Positions 37,497 to 45,377 of a stretch of DNA of 64,000 bases are shown one piece after another (position 1 is the stretch's first letter; every line of letters begins with the position of its first letter). Origin of the DNA: JBBROS01 sp965217935 (GTDB lineage Bacteria > Pseudomonadota > Alphaproteobacteria > Acetobacterales > Acetobacteraceae); assembly GCA_965217935.1 (NCBI GenBank), contig OZ244581.1, positions 2,108,001 to 2,172,000 on the forward strand, written 5' to 3'. Below the pieces are notes generated by a model that worked only from the letters and a program-made list of their open reading frames with translations, searched no databases and had not been told where the DNA came from. A program made the translations under genes and the position numbers.

Positions 37497-37634
37497 TCAG
37501 AAGTCGGTGCAGCGGCCCTTCTGCTCCCAATCGCCGAACCGGGTCGGCTCCGGCCCGGCCGGGCCGCCGACCTCCTTAGGCAAGTCGTTCGGGTCAGGCT
37601 GCTTATCCACGGGCTGCTTCGCGTCGCTATCCAT
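37497..37634 (-). CDS. Succinate dehydrogenase assembly factor 4-like (DUF1674)
   Basis: 45 residues on the reverse strand, ATG 37634 to TGA 37497. The C-terminus 'GPEPTRFGDWEQKGRCTDF' is the conserved DUF1674/SDHAF4 motif (PTR(Y/F)GDWE.KGR..DF), and the N-terminus is polar and lysine/aspartate rich. SDHAF4 binds the flavinated SdhA and protects it during assembly of respiratory complex II. It overlaps the end of the MFS gene (start 7 bp inside), so the two are translationally coupled. Very likely real despite its size. Confidence 0.88.
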   Translation of the reverse strand: MDSDAKQPVDKQPDPNDLPKEVGGPAGPEPTRFGDWEQKGRCTDF

Positions 37635-38811
37635 GCCTTACAGATGGGGCCGGCAGCAGCCCATGCCAGAGCCAGACAGCCACGAGCGCCACGGCCGCCG
37701 CATCGATTCCGAACGCCGTCTTGAACCCGATCCGGGCGATCAGCACGCCATACAGCAACGCCCCGAGGCTTTGGCCCAGGAATAGCAGACAGGCAAACGT
37801 CGCCACCGCGGTCGCCCTCGCGTTCGGCAGAATCTCGGTCGCCTGCGACTGCAGCACCGAATGCAGCATGAAGAACCCCAAGCCAAGCAGCAGCTCGACC
37901 AGGATGAACATGCCCCAGGCCTCGCTCGCCACCGCCAGCGCGAGCGACGCCGACATCATCAATCCCCCGCAAAGCACCAAGCCGCGCTCGCCGAGCAGCG
38001 GCACCAGCCGCCGGGCCAGGAGCGTGTAGACGTAGGCGCCGATCCCGAAGCAGGACAACAACGCGCCCACGTGGGCGTAGGAGAGCGCGAAACGCTCGTG
38101 CAGATACGGCGCGAGATAGGGAAAGCAGCCGATGAACACCATGCCGTCGACCGCCGCCGCCAGCAGCACCAGGCGGCCCATCCGGCTCCGCGCCATCCGT
38201 GCATAGTTCTCGGGATTGATCATCCGCCCGTGCTGGCGACGATCCGGCAAGCCCCGGACCCGAACGGCGAAGCCCACGCCGACCAGCACCGCAAGCCCGC
38301 TCAGCAGCAGGAACACGCCGCGCCAGCCGACATATTGCCCGAACACGCCGCCGATCGGCCCGGCAAGCACCTGAGCGAGCACGATCCCGGTCAGGAACTT
38401 GCTGAGCGTTACCTGCCGGTCCTCATAGGGCACCGAATCGCCGATGAACGCCATGCCGACGGGGATGATCCCGGCACTCGCAGCACCGGCGCAGGCCCTC
38501 AGCAGCGCCAGGCTGGGCAGGCCGCTTGCCGCAGCGCAGGCGCCAGTGAACACCGCATACCCGAGCAGCGCGCCCATGACCACGCGCAGCTTGCCGAACC
38601 GGTCGCCAACCGGCCCGAGCACGAGCTGGTTCAGCCCATACGGCAAGGTGAACGCCGCGATCACCACCCAAAGGTCGGTGACAGCCACGTTGAAATCGAC
38701 GGCGATCGCGACCAGCACCGGATCGACGATCCGCGCCCCGGCAGACGACAAGAAACCGGCCGCAGCCAGCAACCCGAGCGGCAGGCCAGTCCGGCACGAC
38801 GCCGCCGCCAA
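37627..38811 (-). CDS. Major facilitator superfamily transporter
   Basis: 394 residues from TTG 38811 (the frame extends to 38970, but that region is inside rlmN). Twelve hydrophobic helices. It has the motif-A loop 'GLNQLVLGPVGDRFGKLRVV' between helices 2 and 3, 'GMAFIGDSVPYEDRQVTLSKFLTGIVLAQVLAGPIGGVFGQYVGWRGVFLLLSG' (motif B/C), and a second half with 'LSYAHVGALLSCFGIGAYVYTLL'. This is the DHA1-like drug/metabolite exporter group. Substrate unknown. Followed by the SDHAF4-like gene. Confidence 0.85.
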   Translation of the reverse strand: MAAASCRTGLPLGLLAAAGFLSSAGARIVDPVLVAIAVDFNVAVTDLWVVIAAFTLPYGLNQLVLGPVGDRFGKLRVVMGALLGYAVFTGACAAASGLPSLALLRACAGAASAGIIPVGMAFIGDSVPYEDRQVTLSKFLTGIVLAQVLAGPIGGVFGQYVGWRGVFLLLSGLAVLVGVGFAVRVRGLPDRRQHGRMINPENYARMARSRMGRLVLLAAAVDGMVFIGCFPYLAPYLHERFALSYAHVGALLSCFGIGAYVYTLLARRLVPLLGERGLVLCGGLMMSASLALAVASEAWGMFILVELLLGLGFFMLHSVLQSQATEILPNARATAVATFACLLFLGQSLGALLYGVLIARIGFKTAFGIDAAAVALVAVWLWHGLLPAPSVRHG

Positions 38812-38815
38812 GTTC

Positions 38816-39979
38816 CTAGGCCGCCGGCCGCACCTTGCGGCTTTCCGTCCGAAGCTGCCCGCACGCGGCCAGGATGTCCTGCCCACGCGGCGCGCGGATC
38901 GGGCTCGCGAACCCGGCGTCCGACACGACGGCCGCGAACCGCGACAACGCCGCCCTAGTGCTCGGCTCATAGGCGCTGCCCGGCCAAGGATTGAACGGGA
39001 TCAGGTTCACCTTGGCCGGAATGCCGGCAATCAGCCGGACCAGCTCGCGCGCCTCCGCCTCGCTGTCGTTCACGCCGCGCAGCATGACATATTCAAACGT
39101 GATCCGCCGCGCGTTGCTCGCGCCGGGGTAGCGCCGGCACGCGGCAAGCAGCTCGCTGATCGGATATTGACGATTGAGCGGCACGATCTCGTCGCGCAAC
39201 TCGTCCCGCACCGCATGGAGGCTGACCGCCAGGTTGACGCCGAGCTCGGTCCCGCACCGGTCCATCATCGGCGCCACGCCCGACGTGCTCAGCGTGATCC
39301 GCCGCCGGGACAGGCCGATGCCCTCGCCATCCATCACGATCCGCATCGCCTTGGCGACGTTCTCGTAGTTATACAGCGGCTCGCCCATCCCCATCAGCAC
39401 GATGGTGCTAAGCAGCCGCGGCGTCTCGCCTTGCGGGCTGGGCCACTCGCCGTAGGAGTCGCGCGCGGCCATGAACTGCCCCACGATCTCGGCCGCTCCG
39501 AGATTGCGCACCAGCCGCTGCGTCCCGGTATGGCAAAAGCGGCACGAGAGCGTGCAGCCCACCTGGCTGCTGATGCACACCGCGCCCCGGTCTTCCTGCC
39601 GGTCCGGGATATACACCGTCTCCGCCTCCTGCCCATCGCGGAAGCGGAACAGCCATTTGCGCGTCGCGTCGGCCGCGGTCTGCACCGTCGCCGCCTCGGG
39701 CCGGCCGATCACGAACCGCTCGGCCAGCCGGGCCTGCAGCGGCTTGGCGATGGTCGACATCCGGGCGAAATCAGTCGCGCCCTGATGATAGATCCAGTGC
39801 CAAACCTGCTTGGCGCGGAACGGCTTCTCGCCGACCGCTGCCAACTCGGCGGCCAGCTCCTCGCGCGACAAGCCCACCAAATCCCGCCGCCCGTCCGCAA
39901 GCTGCGCCGGCGGCGGGTTGAACAGCGCGGACTTGGCAAGAACGCGAACCCGCTCCGCCTCGGTGAGAGCGGCCGTCAT
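38816..39979 (-). CDS. rlmN: 23S rRNA (adenine2503-C2)/tRNA (A37) methyltransferase
   Basis: 387 residues, radical SAM. The iron-sulfur site is CxxxCxxC in 'SSQVGCTLSCRFCHTGTQ'. SAM motif region 'IVLMGMGEPLYNYENV', followed by 'ITLSTSGVAPMMDRCGTELGVNLAVSLHA' and 'RRITFEYVMLRGVNDSEAEAREL'. It methylates 23S rRNA A2503 and tRNA A37, improving translation fidelity. The ATG at 39979 overlaps the stop of the IalB-like gene by 4 bp, so it is in one operon with it. Confidence 0.95.
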   Translation of the reverse strand: MTAALTEAERVRVLAKSALFNPPPAQLADGRRDLVGLSREELAAELAAVGEKPFRAKQVWHWIYHQGATDFARMSTIAKPLQARLAERFVIGRPEAATVQTAADATRKWLFRFRDGQEAETVYIPDRQEDRGAVCISSQVGCTLSCRFCHTGTQRLVRNLGAAEIVGQFMAARDSYGEWPSPQGETPRLLSTIVLMGMGEPLYNYENVAKAMRIVMDGEGIGLSRRRITLSTSGVAPMMDRCGTELGVNLAVSLHAVRDELRDEIVPLNRQYPISELLAACRRYPGASNARRITFEYVMLRGVNDSEAEARELVRLIAGIPAKVNLIPFNPWPGSAYEPSTRAALSRFAAVVSDAGFASPIRAPRGQDILAACGQLRTESRKVRPAA

Positions 39980-40515
39980 TTGGCGGGACAGGCTTTGCTG
40001 GCCGCCTCATAAGCGTTGGTGAAGCCCAGCAGGCTGAACGTATCCGTAACCCTCCCCCCCTTCGGGTCCGGCGACACCGCAGTTGCCAACCGCCCCTTCC
40101 TGAACGCCTTCACCGCCGCCTGCCCATCGCGCGCGAAGGCGGAGCGCCCCGCCGTGTAGAAGGACAGGTCCGTCTTATCAACGCTGACCTCCACGTCGGC
40201 TTTCGGCGGATAGGCGAACCCCGCGCTGATCGCCACCGAATCCCGCAAATTGGGCCGCTGCGTTACCGTCAGCACGACACCGCCCCGCCCTGGCGCCGCA
40301 GGCTCCGAACTTTCGGCGCGGGTGAAGGCGTAGCAGATCGTCTGCCCGGCCTCGCTATGCGTTGCCGCCTCCCAATCCCTGAACTGGCCAATCAGTTCCG
40401 GCTTGTTGAGCGACGCCGCCGCGGCTTTCTTCACGGCGGCATCGGCCGGGGCGGAAGGGGCCAGCAACAGGGCTGAGACGACGAGGGCGTAACCCAGAGT
40501 TAATAGCGATCGCAT
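39976..40515 (-). CDS. Invasion-associated locus B (IalB)-family exported protein
   Basis: 179 residues with a signal peptide (1-27, cleaved near 'SAPADAA'). The mature part carries 'LIGQFRDWEAATHSEAGQTICYAFTR', 'VVLTVTQRPNLRDSVAISAGFAYP' and 'DTFSLLGFTNAYEAASKAC', the standard IalB arrangement with two Cys (likely a disulfide). The family is widespread in alphaproteobacteria, first linked to invasion in Bartonella, and is generally taken as a periplasmic protein of unknown biochemical role. Overlaps rlmN. Confidence 0.85.
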   Translation of the reverse strand: MRSLLTLGYALVVSALLLAPSAPADAAVKKAAAASLNKPELIGQFRDWEAATHSEAGQTICYAFTRAESSEPAAPGRGGVVLTVTQRPNLRDSVAISAGFAYPPKADVEVSVDKTDLSFYTAGRSAFARDGQAAVKAFRKGRLATAVSPDPKGGRVTDTFSLLGFTNAYEAASKACPAK

Positions 40516-40552
40516 GACAGCCTAGATACGGCCAAGCTTTATGGGGAACAAG

Positions 40553-41137
40553 CTACCGCCAATCCGGAATATGCCGCCTGAACACCGGATGGCCATGCGA
40601 GGCCGGAGCATCCAGCGGCGCATCCGGCCCGCCGCTGCCCACAGGGCGTTCCGCGAACCGCCCATGCTGCAGCATCCGGTCATACAGCACGATCGCCCCG
40701 GCCACCGCGAGGTTGAGCGCAAACCGAGTCGGAATCCGCACGACATGTCGGCACTGCGCCCTGAGCGCATGCGAAATCCCGGAGCGCTCCGGCCCCAGCA
40801 CGTAGGCCGCGTTCAACGGATGCCGGAACGACGGCAGATCCACCGCCTCGTCCAGCAGCTCCACGCCCACCAGGGCGCATTCGGGGGGCAAATGCAGCGC
40901 CGCCGGGCTGTCGAACCGCCACAGAGGCACATGCAGCGGCGTCGCCGCGGTATCGGAGTTCCGCCCCGCCCGCGCATCCCATCCCGCGCCGACGCTGAAG
41001 CAGAACGCCGCCCCGAACGCGTGCCCGGTCCGCAGCAGCGCCCCCATGTTGGCCGACTTCGAAACGCCCTCGGCGCCCAGCCCGAAATAGCCGCGTGTCC
41101 TGGCGGGATGCATCCGGGCGGGATAGGTGTTTGCCAT
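40553..41137 (-). CDS. SpoU/TrmL-like RNA methyltransferase
   Basis: 194 residues from ATG 41137. Motifs of the SPOUT (TrmH) group: 'NMGALLRTGHAFGAAFCFSVGAGW', then 'AAYVLGPERSGISHAL' (GPE...G, SAM-binding knot) and 'RIPTRFALNLAVAGAIVLYDRM' (N-L-A.A..I.LY). It would methylate a ribose 2'-O in tRNA or rRNA. The ATG is shared on the other strand with the next gene: the two start codons overlap by two bases. Confidence 0.88.
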   Translation of the reverse strand: MANTYPARMHPARTRGYFGLGAEGVSKSANMGALLRTGHAFGAAFCFSVGAGWDARAGRNSDTAATPLHVPLWRFDSPAALHLPPECALVGVELLDEAVDLPSFRHPLNAAYVLGPERSGISHALRAQCRHVVRIPTRFALNLAVAGAIVLYDRMLQHGRFAERPVGSGGPDAPLDAPASHGHPVFRRHIPDWR

Positions 41138-42431
41138 GCATGATGCAACTGACGCGCGCCAAGCGCATGACGCAACCGACGCGCGCCAAGCGCGCGATGC
41201 CACCGACGAGCGCCTGGCGCAGCAATACGAGGCCTACCCCTACCCCCAGCGCGACCCGCGCGACGAAGCCAAGCGCCTGATTATCGGCAGCCCCAGCCAC
41301 TTGCGCGAAATCGACTACTGGGTGTTCCAGGCCTCGCGCCCAGCCAGCCAGCCGCTTCGCGCCCTGTTCGCCGGCGGCGGCACCGGCGACGGGACCATCA
41401 TGCTCGCCCAGCAGCTCGCCCGCGCCGCCCGCCCCGGCCAAGTCACCCACTTGGACCGCTCCATCGCCGCGCAAGCCGTCGCCCGCGCCAGGGCCGAGGC
41501 CCGCGGCCTGGACATCGCCTTCCACCAGGGCAGCCTGCTTGACCTCGCAGCGAGCGGCCTCGGCCCGTTCGACTACATCGATTGCTGCGGCGTCCTGCAC
41601 CACCTGCCTGACCCGGCCGAGGGCCTGCGCGCCCTGCTATCGGTTCTCGCCCCCGGCGGCGGCCTTGGTCTGATGCTCTATGCGCCGCACGGCCGCACGG
41701 GGGTCTATATGCTTCAGGACGCCCTGGCCCGCCTGGCGCCCGCCGACGAGCCGCCGCAAGCCCGGCTCGACGCGGCGCGCCGGGTCATGCGCCACCTGCC
41801 GGCCACCGCCTGGCTCCGGGCCAATCCGTATTTCGGCGACCATATCGAGGGCGGCGACGCCGGCCTGTATGATCTGTTGTTGAACCCGCGCGATACAGCC
41901 TTCGACGTCACGCGCTTGTCCGCGTTGCTGGAGGGGGCCGGCCTGCTGCCCACATGCCTGATGGAACCGATGCGGTATGACCCGGCCGTGCTGCTGCCAG
42001 ACCCCCGGCTGCGCGCCCGGCTTGAGCCGCTCAGGCCCATGCAGCGGGCCGCCGTCGCCGAAGCCCTGGCCGGCAACATGAGCACCCACGTCGTCTACTG
42101 CGTCCGCGCGGACGAAGCGCGCCCCGCGCCGGACCCGATGAACCCCGCCGCGATCCCGGTCGCCCGCGAGCTGCCCGCGCCCGAACTGGCCCGCGCCATC
42201 CGCCCGGACGGGGCCTTGCCGATGGTATTCGACGGCTTGCGCGTGCCCGTGCCCCTGCCGCCGCTGGCCAGCGCCATCCTGAAGCTGGTCGACGGCACAA
42301 GGACGGTGGCCGCGATCTCCGAAGCGCTCGCGGCCAACGGAATCGGCGCCGCCGCCTTCGCCCGCGCCTGGCGGCCGAGCTTCGCAGCGCTCTCGGCGGT
42401 CAACCGCATCCTGCTCGCCCCTCATGGCTGA
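41136..42431 (+). CDS. Class I SAM-dependent methyltransferase with N-terminal tandem repeat
   Basis: 431 residues from ATG 41136. Residues 3-29 are three 9-residue tandem units ('DATDARQAH', 'DATDARQAR', 'DATDERLAQ'), followed by 'QYEAYPYPQRDPRDEAKRL'. The methyltransferase core begins at ~residue 65 ('LRALFAGGGTGDGTIMLAQQLAR'), with 'IDCCGVLHHLPDPAEGL'. The last 150 residues are a C-terminal domain rich in P/A with 'LVDGTRTVAAISEAL', as in PqqD-like/winged helix domains. A methyltransferase of this combination is typical of uncharacterised 'class I SAM' proteins. The target is not evident. Confidence 0.8.
   Translation: MHDATDARQAHDATDARQARDATDERLAQQYEAYPYPQRDPRDEAKRLIIGSPSHLREIDYWVFQASRPASQPLRALFAGGGTGDGTIMLAQQLARAARPGQVTHLDRSIAAQAVARARAEARGLDIAFHQGSLLDLAASGLGPFDYIDCCGVLHHLPDPAEGLRALLSVLAPGGGLGLMLYAPHGRTGVYMLQDALARLAPADEPPQARLDAARRVMRHLPATAWLRANPYFGDHIEGGDAGLYDLLLNPRDTAFDVTRLSALLEGAGLLPTCLMEPMRYDPAVLLPDPRLRARLEPLRPMQRAAVAEALAGNMSTHVVYCVRADEARPAPDPMNPAAIPVARELPAPELARAIRPDGALPMVFDGLRVPVPLPPLASAILKLVDGTRTVAAISEALAANGIGAAAFARAWRPSFAALSAVNRILLAPHG
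41142..41222 (+). repeat. Three 27-bp tandem units in the methyltransferase N-terminus
   Basis: Units 41142-41168, 41169-41195 and 41196-41222: GATGCAACTGACGCGCGCCA..., GACGCAACCGACGCGCGCCA..., GATGCCACCGACGAGCGCCT... The first two differ at few positions. The unit is a whole number of codons, so copies can be gained or lost without a frameshift. Confidence 0.8.
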
Positions 42432-42960
42432 CCCGGAGCGGGCCGTCATCGTCATCTTCGGCGCGGCAATCCGCCCGGACGGCAAGCCCAGCGGCGTTCT
42501 GCGGGACCGCGTGAGCGCCGCCCTGCGCTTCGGCCAAACCCTGTCGCCCCCGCCGCTCTATCTCCCCACCGGCGGGCAGGGACGGTTCGGCCCGCCCGAA
42601 GCCGACGTCATGGCCGGGCTGCTGCAAACTAGCGGCGTCGCCGAGGGCGACATCATGCCGGAACGGACCGGACGCAACACGCTGCGCTCTGCGGTTGCGG
42701 TGGCATGGATGCTGCGCGGCAGAACGGCGCCCGTATTCGTCGCGACCTCGGCCTATCACATGCCTCGCTGCGTCGCGTTGTTGAACGTTGCCGGCCTGCG
42801 CGCCCGCCGCGGCCCGGCGGCGAGCGGCCCGGCAGCGAGCCGCCTGCTGCGCCGTTGGTTCTGGCGTTTGCGCGAAGGCCCGGCCATCCCCGTCGATTGC
42901 GTCATACTCTGGTTCAATCGCCGGAAATTGATGCGGTCCGCCGAGCGATTACGGGGCTGA
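42424..42960 (+). CDS. YdcF/DUF218-family protein
   Basis: 178 residues, overlapping the previous stop by 8 bp. DUF218 features: 'VIVIFGAAIRPDGKPSGVLRDRVSAAL', 'PPLYLPTGGQG' (GGxG), 'ERTGRNTLRSAVAVAWML' and 'VFVATSAYHMPRCVALL' (S.YH..R). Family members (SanA, YdcF, ElyC) act in envelope or cell-wall related processes and lack an agreed enzyme activity. No signal peptide is visible, so it is probably cytoplasmic or membrane-anchored by its C-terminus. Confidence 0.85.
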   Translation: MADPERAVIVIFGAAIRPDGKPSGVLRDRVSAALRFGQTLSPPPLYLPTGGQGRFGPPEADVMAGLLQTSGVAEGDIMPERTGRNTLRSAVAVAWMLRGRTAPVFVATSAYHMPRCVALLNVAGLRARRGPAASGPAASRLLRRWFWRLREGPAIPVDCVILWFNRRKLMRSAERLRG

Positions 42961-43284
42961 CGGCTCTGGCGCGGTTGGCAGCCGGGGTGGGCGCCGGCAG
43001 CTCCTTCGCCTCCGGCTTTGGCGGATTGATCGCCGATATCCCGGTCCGGCGCCTTATGGCCGGCCATGATCCGTGACTGAAGCCCCCACGATAGGCGAGT
43101 AGCCAGAGTCGCAAGCCGCCAGCGCCGAGCATCGCTCCGAACCGCTCCATGACGCGCCTCTGCGGCCTCCGCCGCCCGAATGCACGAGGGCTCCCTCCCC
43201 TCGTCAATGCCGCCTTAACTTTCTTGCCGCAAGCTGCGCCTCCGTAAAGTCCCCTCTGCATCGTCTTCGCAAGGAGCGCCGGGT
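42961..43284. other. 324-bp intergenic region upstream of sugar transferase
   Basis: No credible gene in either strand. The end carries AAGGAG (43271-43276), the RBS for GTG 43285. Promoter elements for that gene are expected here, but I cannot point to a convincing -35/-10 pair. Confidence 0.4.
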
Positions 43285-44751
43285 GTGGCGGGGCAGCAGC
43301 AACGAGGCCCAGTCATGTCAAACGCGCTCGCCACCTTACCCGACCTCGCCACGGACACCGAATGGCGGGCAGACCAACGGCAACGAACCATCCCGCTGTC
43401 CGCAGGCGCCGCGTTGCTGGCGATGGACGCAGCAGGTCTCGCCCTGTTCTGGCCGCTCGCGCTGCTTGCCGTCCACTTCAGCTACGACAGCCTGCCGAGC
43501 CTCGCCGTGGCCGCGCTCTATCCCGCCGCCATTCTCGCCGCGAGCTACGCGCTCGGGCTCTATCGCCGCGAGACGAACGTTTCCCTGCGCAAGGGCCTAG
43601 GCCGGCTCCCCTTCGCCTCGGCGCTCGGAACCGTGGGCGCGAGCGTCGCCGTCCTGCTGCTCGCCCCGGGCCAGCACATGCCAGCCTCCTCCTCGCTCAT
43701 CTGCTCGCTGTTCGTCGGCTTTCTGTCCCGCCTGGGTTTCGACGTGCTGCGCCGCCAGGGCCTGCTATGCCGCCGCATCCTTGTCGTCGGCGCCGGCGCC
43801 CGCGCCTGGGACTTGATGCACGTGCTCAACAAGGAGGGACGCACGCTGGGCTACCGCCTGCACTTCCTGCATGACCCGACGTTCGGCCTGCCCGATAAGC
43901 GCTTGGCGAGCGGCATCGCCGGACCCGTCATGAAGATCGGCCCGGCCGGCATTGCCGGCATGGCGAAACATCTCTGCCCGGATGAGATCGTCGTCGCCCC
44001 CGATGAGCGCCGGGGCATGAACGTGCAGGAGCTGCTCGAATGCAAAATCGCGGGCTTTCCCGTCTCCCAATACCTCACCTTCATGGAGCGTGAGGCCCGC
44101 AAGGTCGACATCAAGCGCTATGAGCTCAGCTGGCTGCTGTTCTCCGATGGGTTCATCATGGGCCAGCTCGACCGCGCCCTCAAGCGCGTCCTCGACGTTT
44201 CGGTCAGCCTCGTCGTCCTCGTGCTGTTCTCCCCGATCCTGCTGACGTCCGCGCTCGTGATCCACTTGCAGGATGGCGGCCCGGCCCTCTACCGCCAGCG
44301 TCGCATCACGCAGCATGGCCGGGCTTTCGACATCCTGAAACTCCGCACGATGCGCGTGGATGCCGAAAGCGCCGGGGTAGCCTGGGCCGCGGTCGCCGAC
44401 AAGCGGATCACCCGGTTCGGCCGTTTCCTCCGTCATACCCGAATCGACGAATTGGCCCAGCTTTGGAACGTGCTCCGGGGCGACATGTCCTTCGTGGGAC
44501 CGCGCCCGGAGCGCCCGGAGTTCGTGGACATGCTGGCGAACCACCTGCCGCTCTACCGCGAGCGCCACGCCGCGAAAGCTGGCCTGACAGGCTGGGCCCA
44601 GATCAATTATCCCTACGGCGCATCGATCGACGACTCACGCTCGAAGCTCAGCTACGACCTCTACTACGTCAAGAACTTCAGCATCTTCCTCGATGTCTTG
44701 ATCATCCTGCAAACCCTGCGCGTCGTGCTCTTTCCAAGCGGCGCCAGATAA
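43285..44751 (+). CDS. Exopolysaccharide sugar (polyprenyl-phosphate glycosyl-1-phosphate) transferase
   Basis: 488 residues from GTG 43285 (AAGGAG 8 bp upstream; a second start at ATG 43315 is possible). Four hydrophobic helices near the start, a central CoA-binding-like domain ('RILVVGAGARAWDLMHVL') and one more helix at ~300 ('VLDVSVSLVVLVLFSPILLTSALVI'). The C-terminal bacterial sugar transferase domain reads 'GGPALYRQRRITQHGRAFDILKLRTMR', 'RFLRHTRIDELAQLWNVLRGDMSFVGPRPERPEF' and 'RHAAKAGLTGWAQINYPYG'. This WbaP/PssY-like type transfers a sugar-1-phosphate onto undecaprenyl phosphate, the first step of EPS unit assembly. It stands apart from the polysaccharide cluster at 1-7284. Confidence 0.9.
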   Translation: MAGQQQRGPVMSNALATLPDLATDTEWRADQRQRTIPLSAGAALLAMDAAGLALFWPLALLAVHFSYDSLPSLAVAALYPAAILAASYALGLYRRETNVSLRKGLGRLPFASALGTVGASVAVLLLAPGQHMPASSSLICSLFVGFLSRLGFDVLRRQGLLCRRILVVGAGARAWDLMHVLNKEGRTLGYRLHFLHDPTFGLPDKRLASGIAGPVMKIGPAGIAGMAKHLCPDEIVVAPDERRGMNVQELLECKIAGFPVSQYLTFMEREARKVDIKRYELSWLLFSDGFIMGQLDRALKRVLDVSVSLVVLVLFSPILLTSALVIHLQDGGPALYRQRRITQHGRAFDILKLRTMRVDAESAGVAWAAVADKRITRFGRFLRHTRIDELAQLWNVLRGDMSFVGPRPERPEFVDMLANHLPLYRERHAAKAGLTGWAQINYPYGASIDDSRSKLSYDLYYVKNFSIFLDVLIILQTLRVVLFPSGAR

Positions 44752-44786
44752 AATTGACGAGAAAGCCGTTCGGAATGGCAGGCATT

Positions 44787-45311
44787 TCATGGCATGGAGC
44801 CCTCGCGTCGAACGGCATCCCCGACCTCGATTTGGCCGGGTTCGATCACTCTCGCGGTCAAGCCGCCGTGGCCGCGAACTGCATTGTAGCCGCCCGGCCC
44901 AAGCTCCTCCTCCATGCGCGAGCACGGATGGCATTGCCCGGTGACCTCGAGCAACGCCGGGCCCACGCGCAGCCTGCCGCCCCGCACGGCCAGCAAGTTC
45001 AGCCCGGCAACCACAAGATTGCGCCGCAACTGCTCCGCACGCACCGCGGCGCCCATGAACGCCCCGATCGCAGCCAGATGCTCGGCTTGGATCAGCGTGA
45101 CTTGCCGGGTCCCGGTCTGCCCGGCGTAGCGGTCGCCGACCAGCCCCTGCGCCGCATCAAGCTCCGCCCGCTGCACCGCCTCGATCGGGCCACGCCGGGC
45201 CAGCCGCAACCCGATCCAGACGAGCGAACCAGGCCGCATTGGCGCTGAAAGGAGACGGCCGATCGGGGACGCAGGTTCGATCACCGCAAAATCCAAATGA
45301 CGGGAAGGCAT
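44787..45311 (-). CDS. MOSC-domain protein
   Basis: 174 residues. It matches the MOSC (molybdenum cofactor sulfurase C-terminal) fold: 'LVGDRYAGQTGTRQVTLIQAEHLAAIGAF', 'LRRNLVVAGLNLLAVRGGRLRVGPALLEVTGQCHPCSRMEE' with the conserved Cys in 'GQCHPC', and 'GLTARVIEPGQIEVGD'. MOSC proteins bind or transfer sulfur or Moco; the YiiM-like group reduces N-hydroxylated bases. The Cys fits a sulfur carrier site. Single gene between two strong neighbours of opposite strand. Confidence 0.88.
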   Translation of the reverse strand: MPSRHLDFAVIEPASPIGRLLSAPMRPGSLVWIGLRLARRGPIEAVQRAELDAAQGLVGDRYAGQTGTRQVTLIQAEHLAAIGAFMGAAVRAEQLRRNLVVAGLNLLAVRGGRLRVGPALLEVTGQCHPCSRMEEELGPGGYNAVRGHGGLTARVIEPGQIEVGDAVRREGSMP

Positions 45312-45377
45312 ACCCCCCTTTGCTGGCCTTGTGCCGAGGGCAGCGACCGACTAGCAACCAGCGGGTGAAACAATTCT

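Noticed and set aside
42914..43261. Reverse 115-residue frame before the sugar transferase gene
   Set aside because: It overlaps YdcF's end, has no RBS, and shows no domain.
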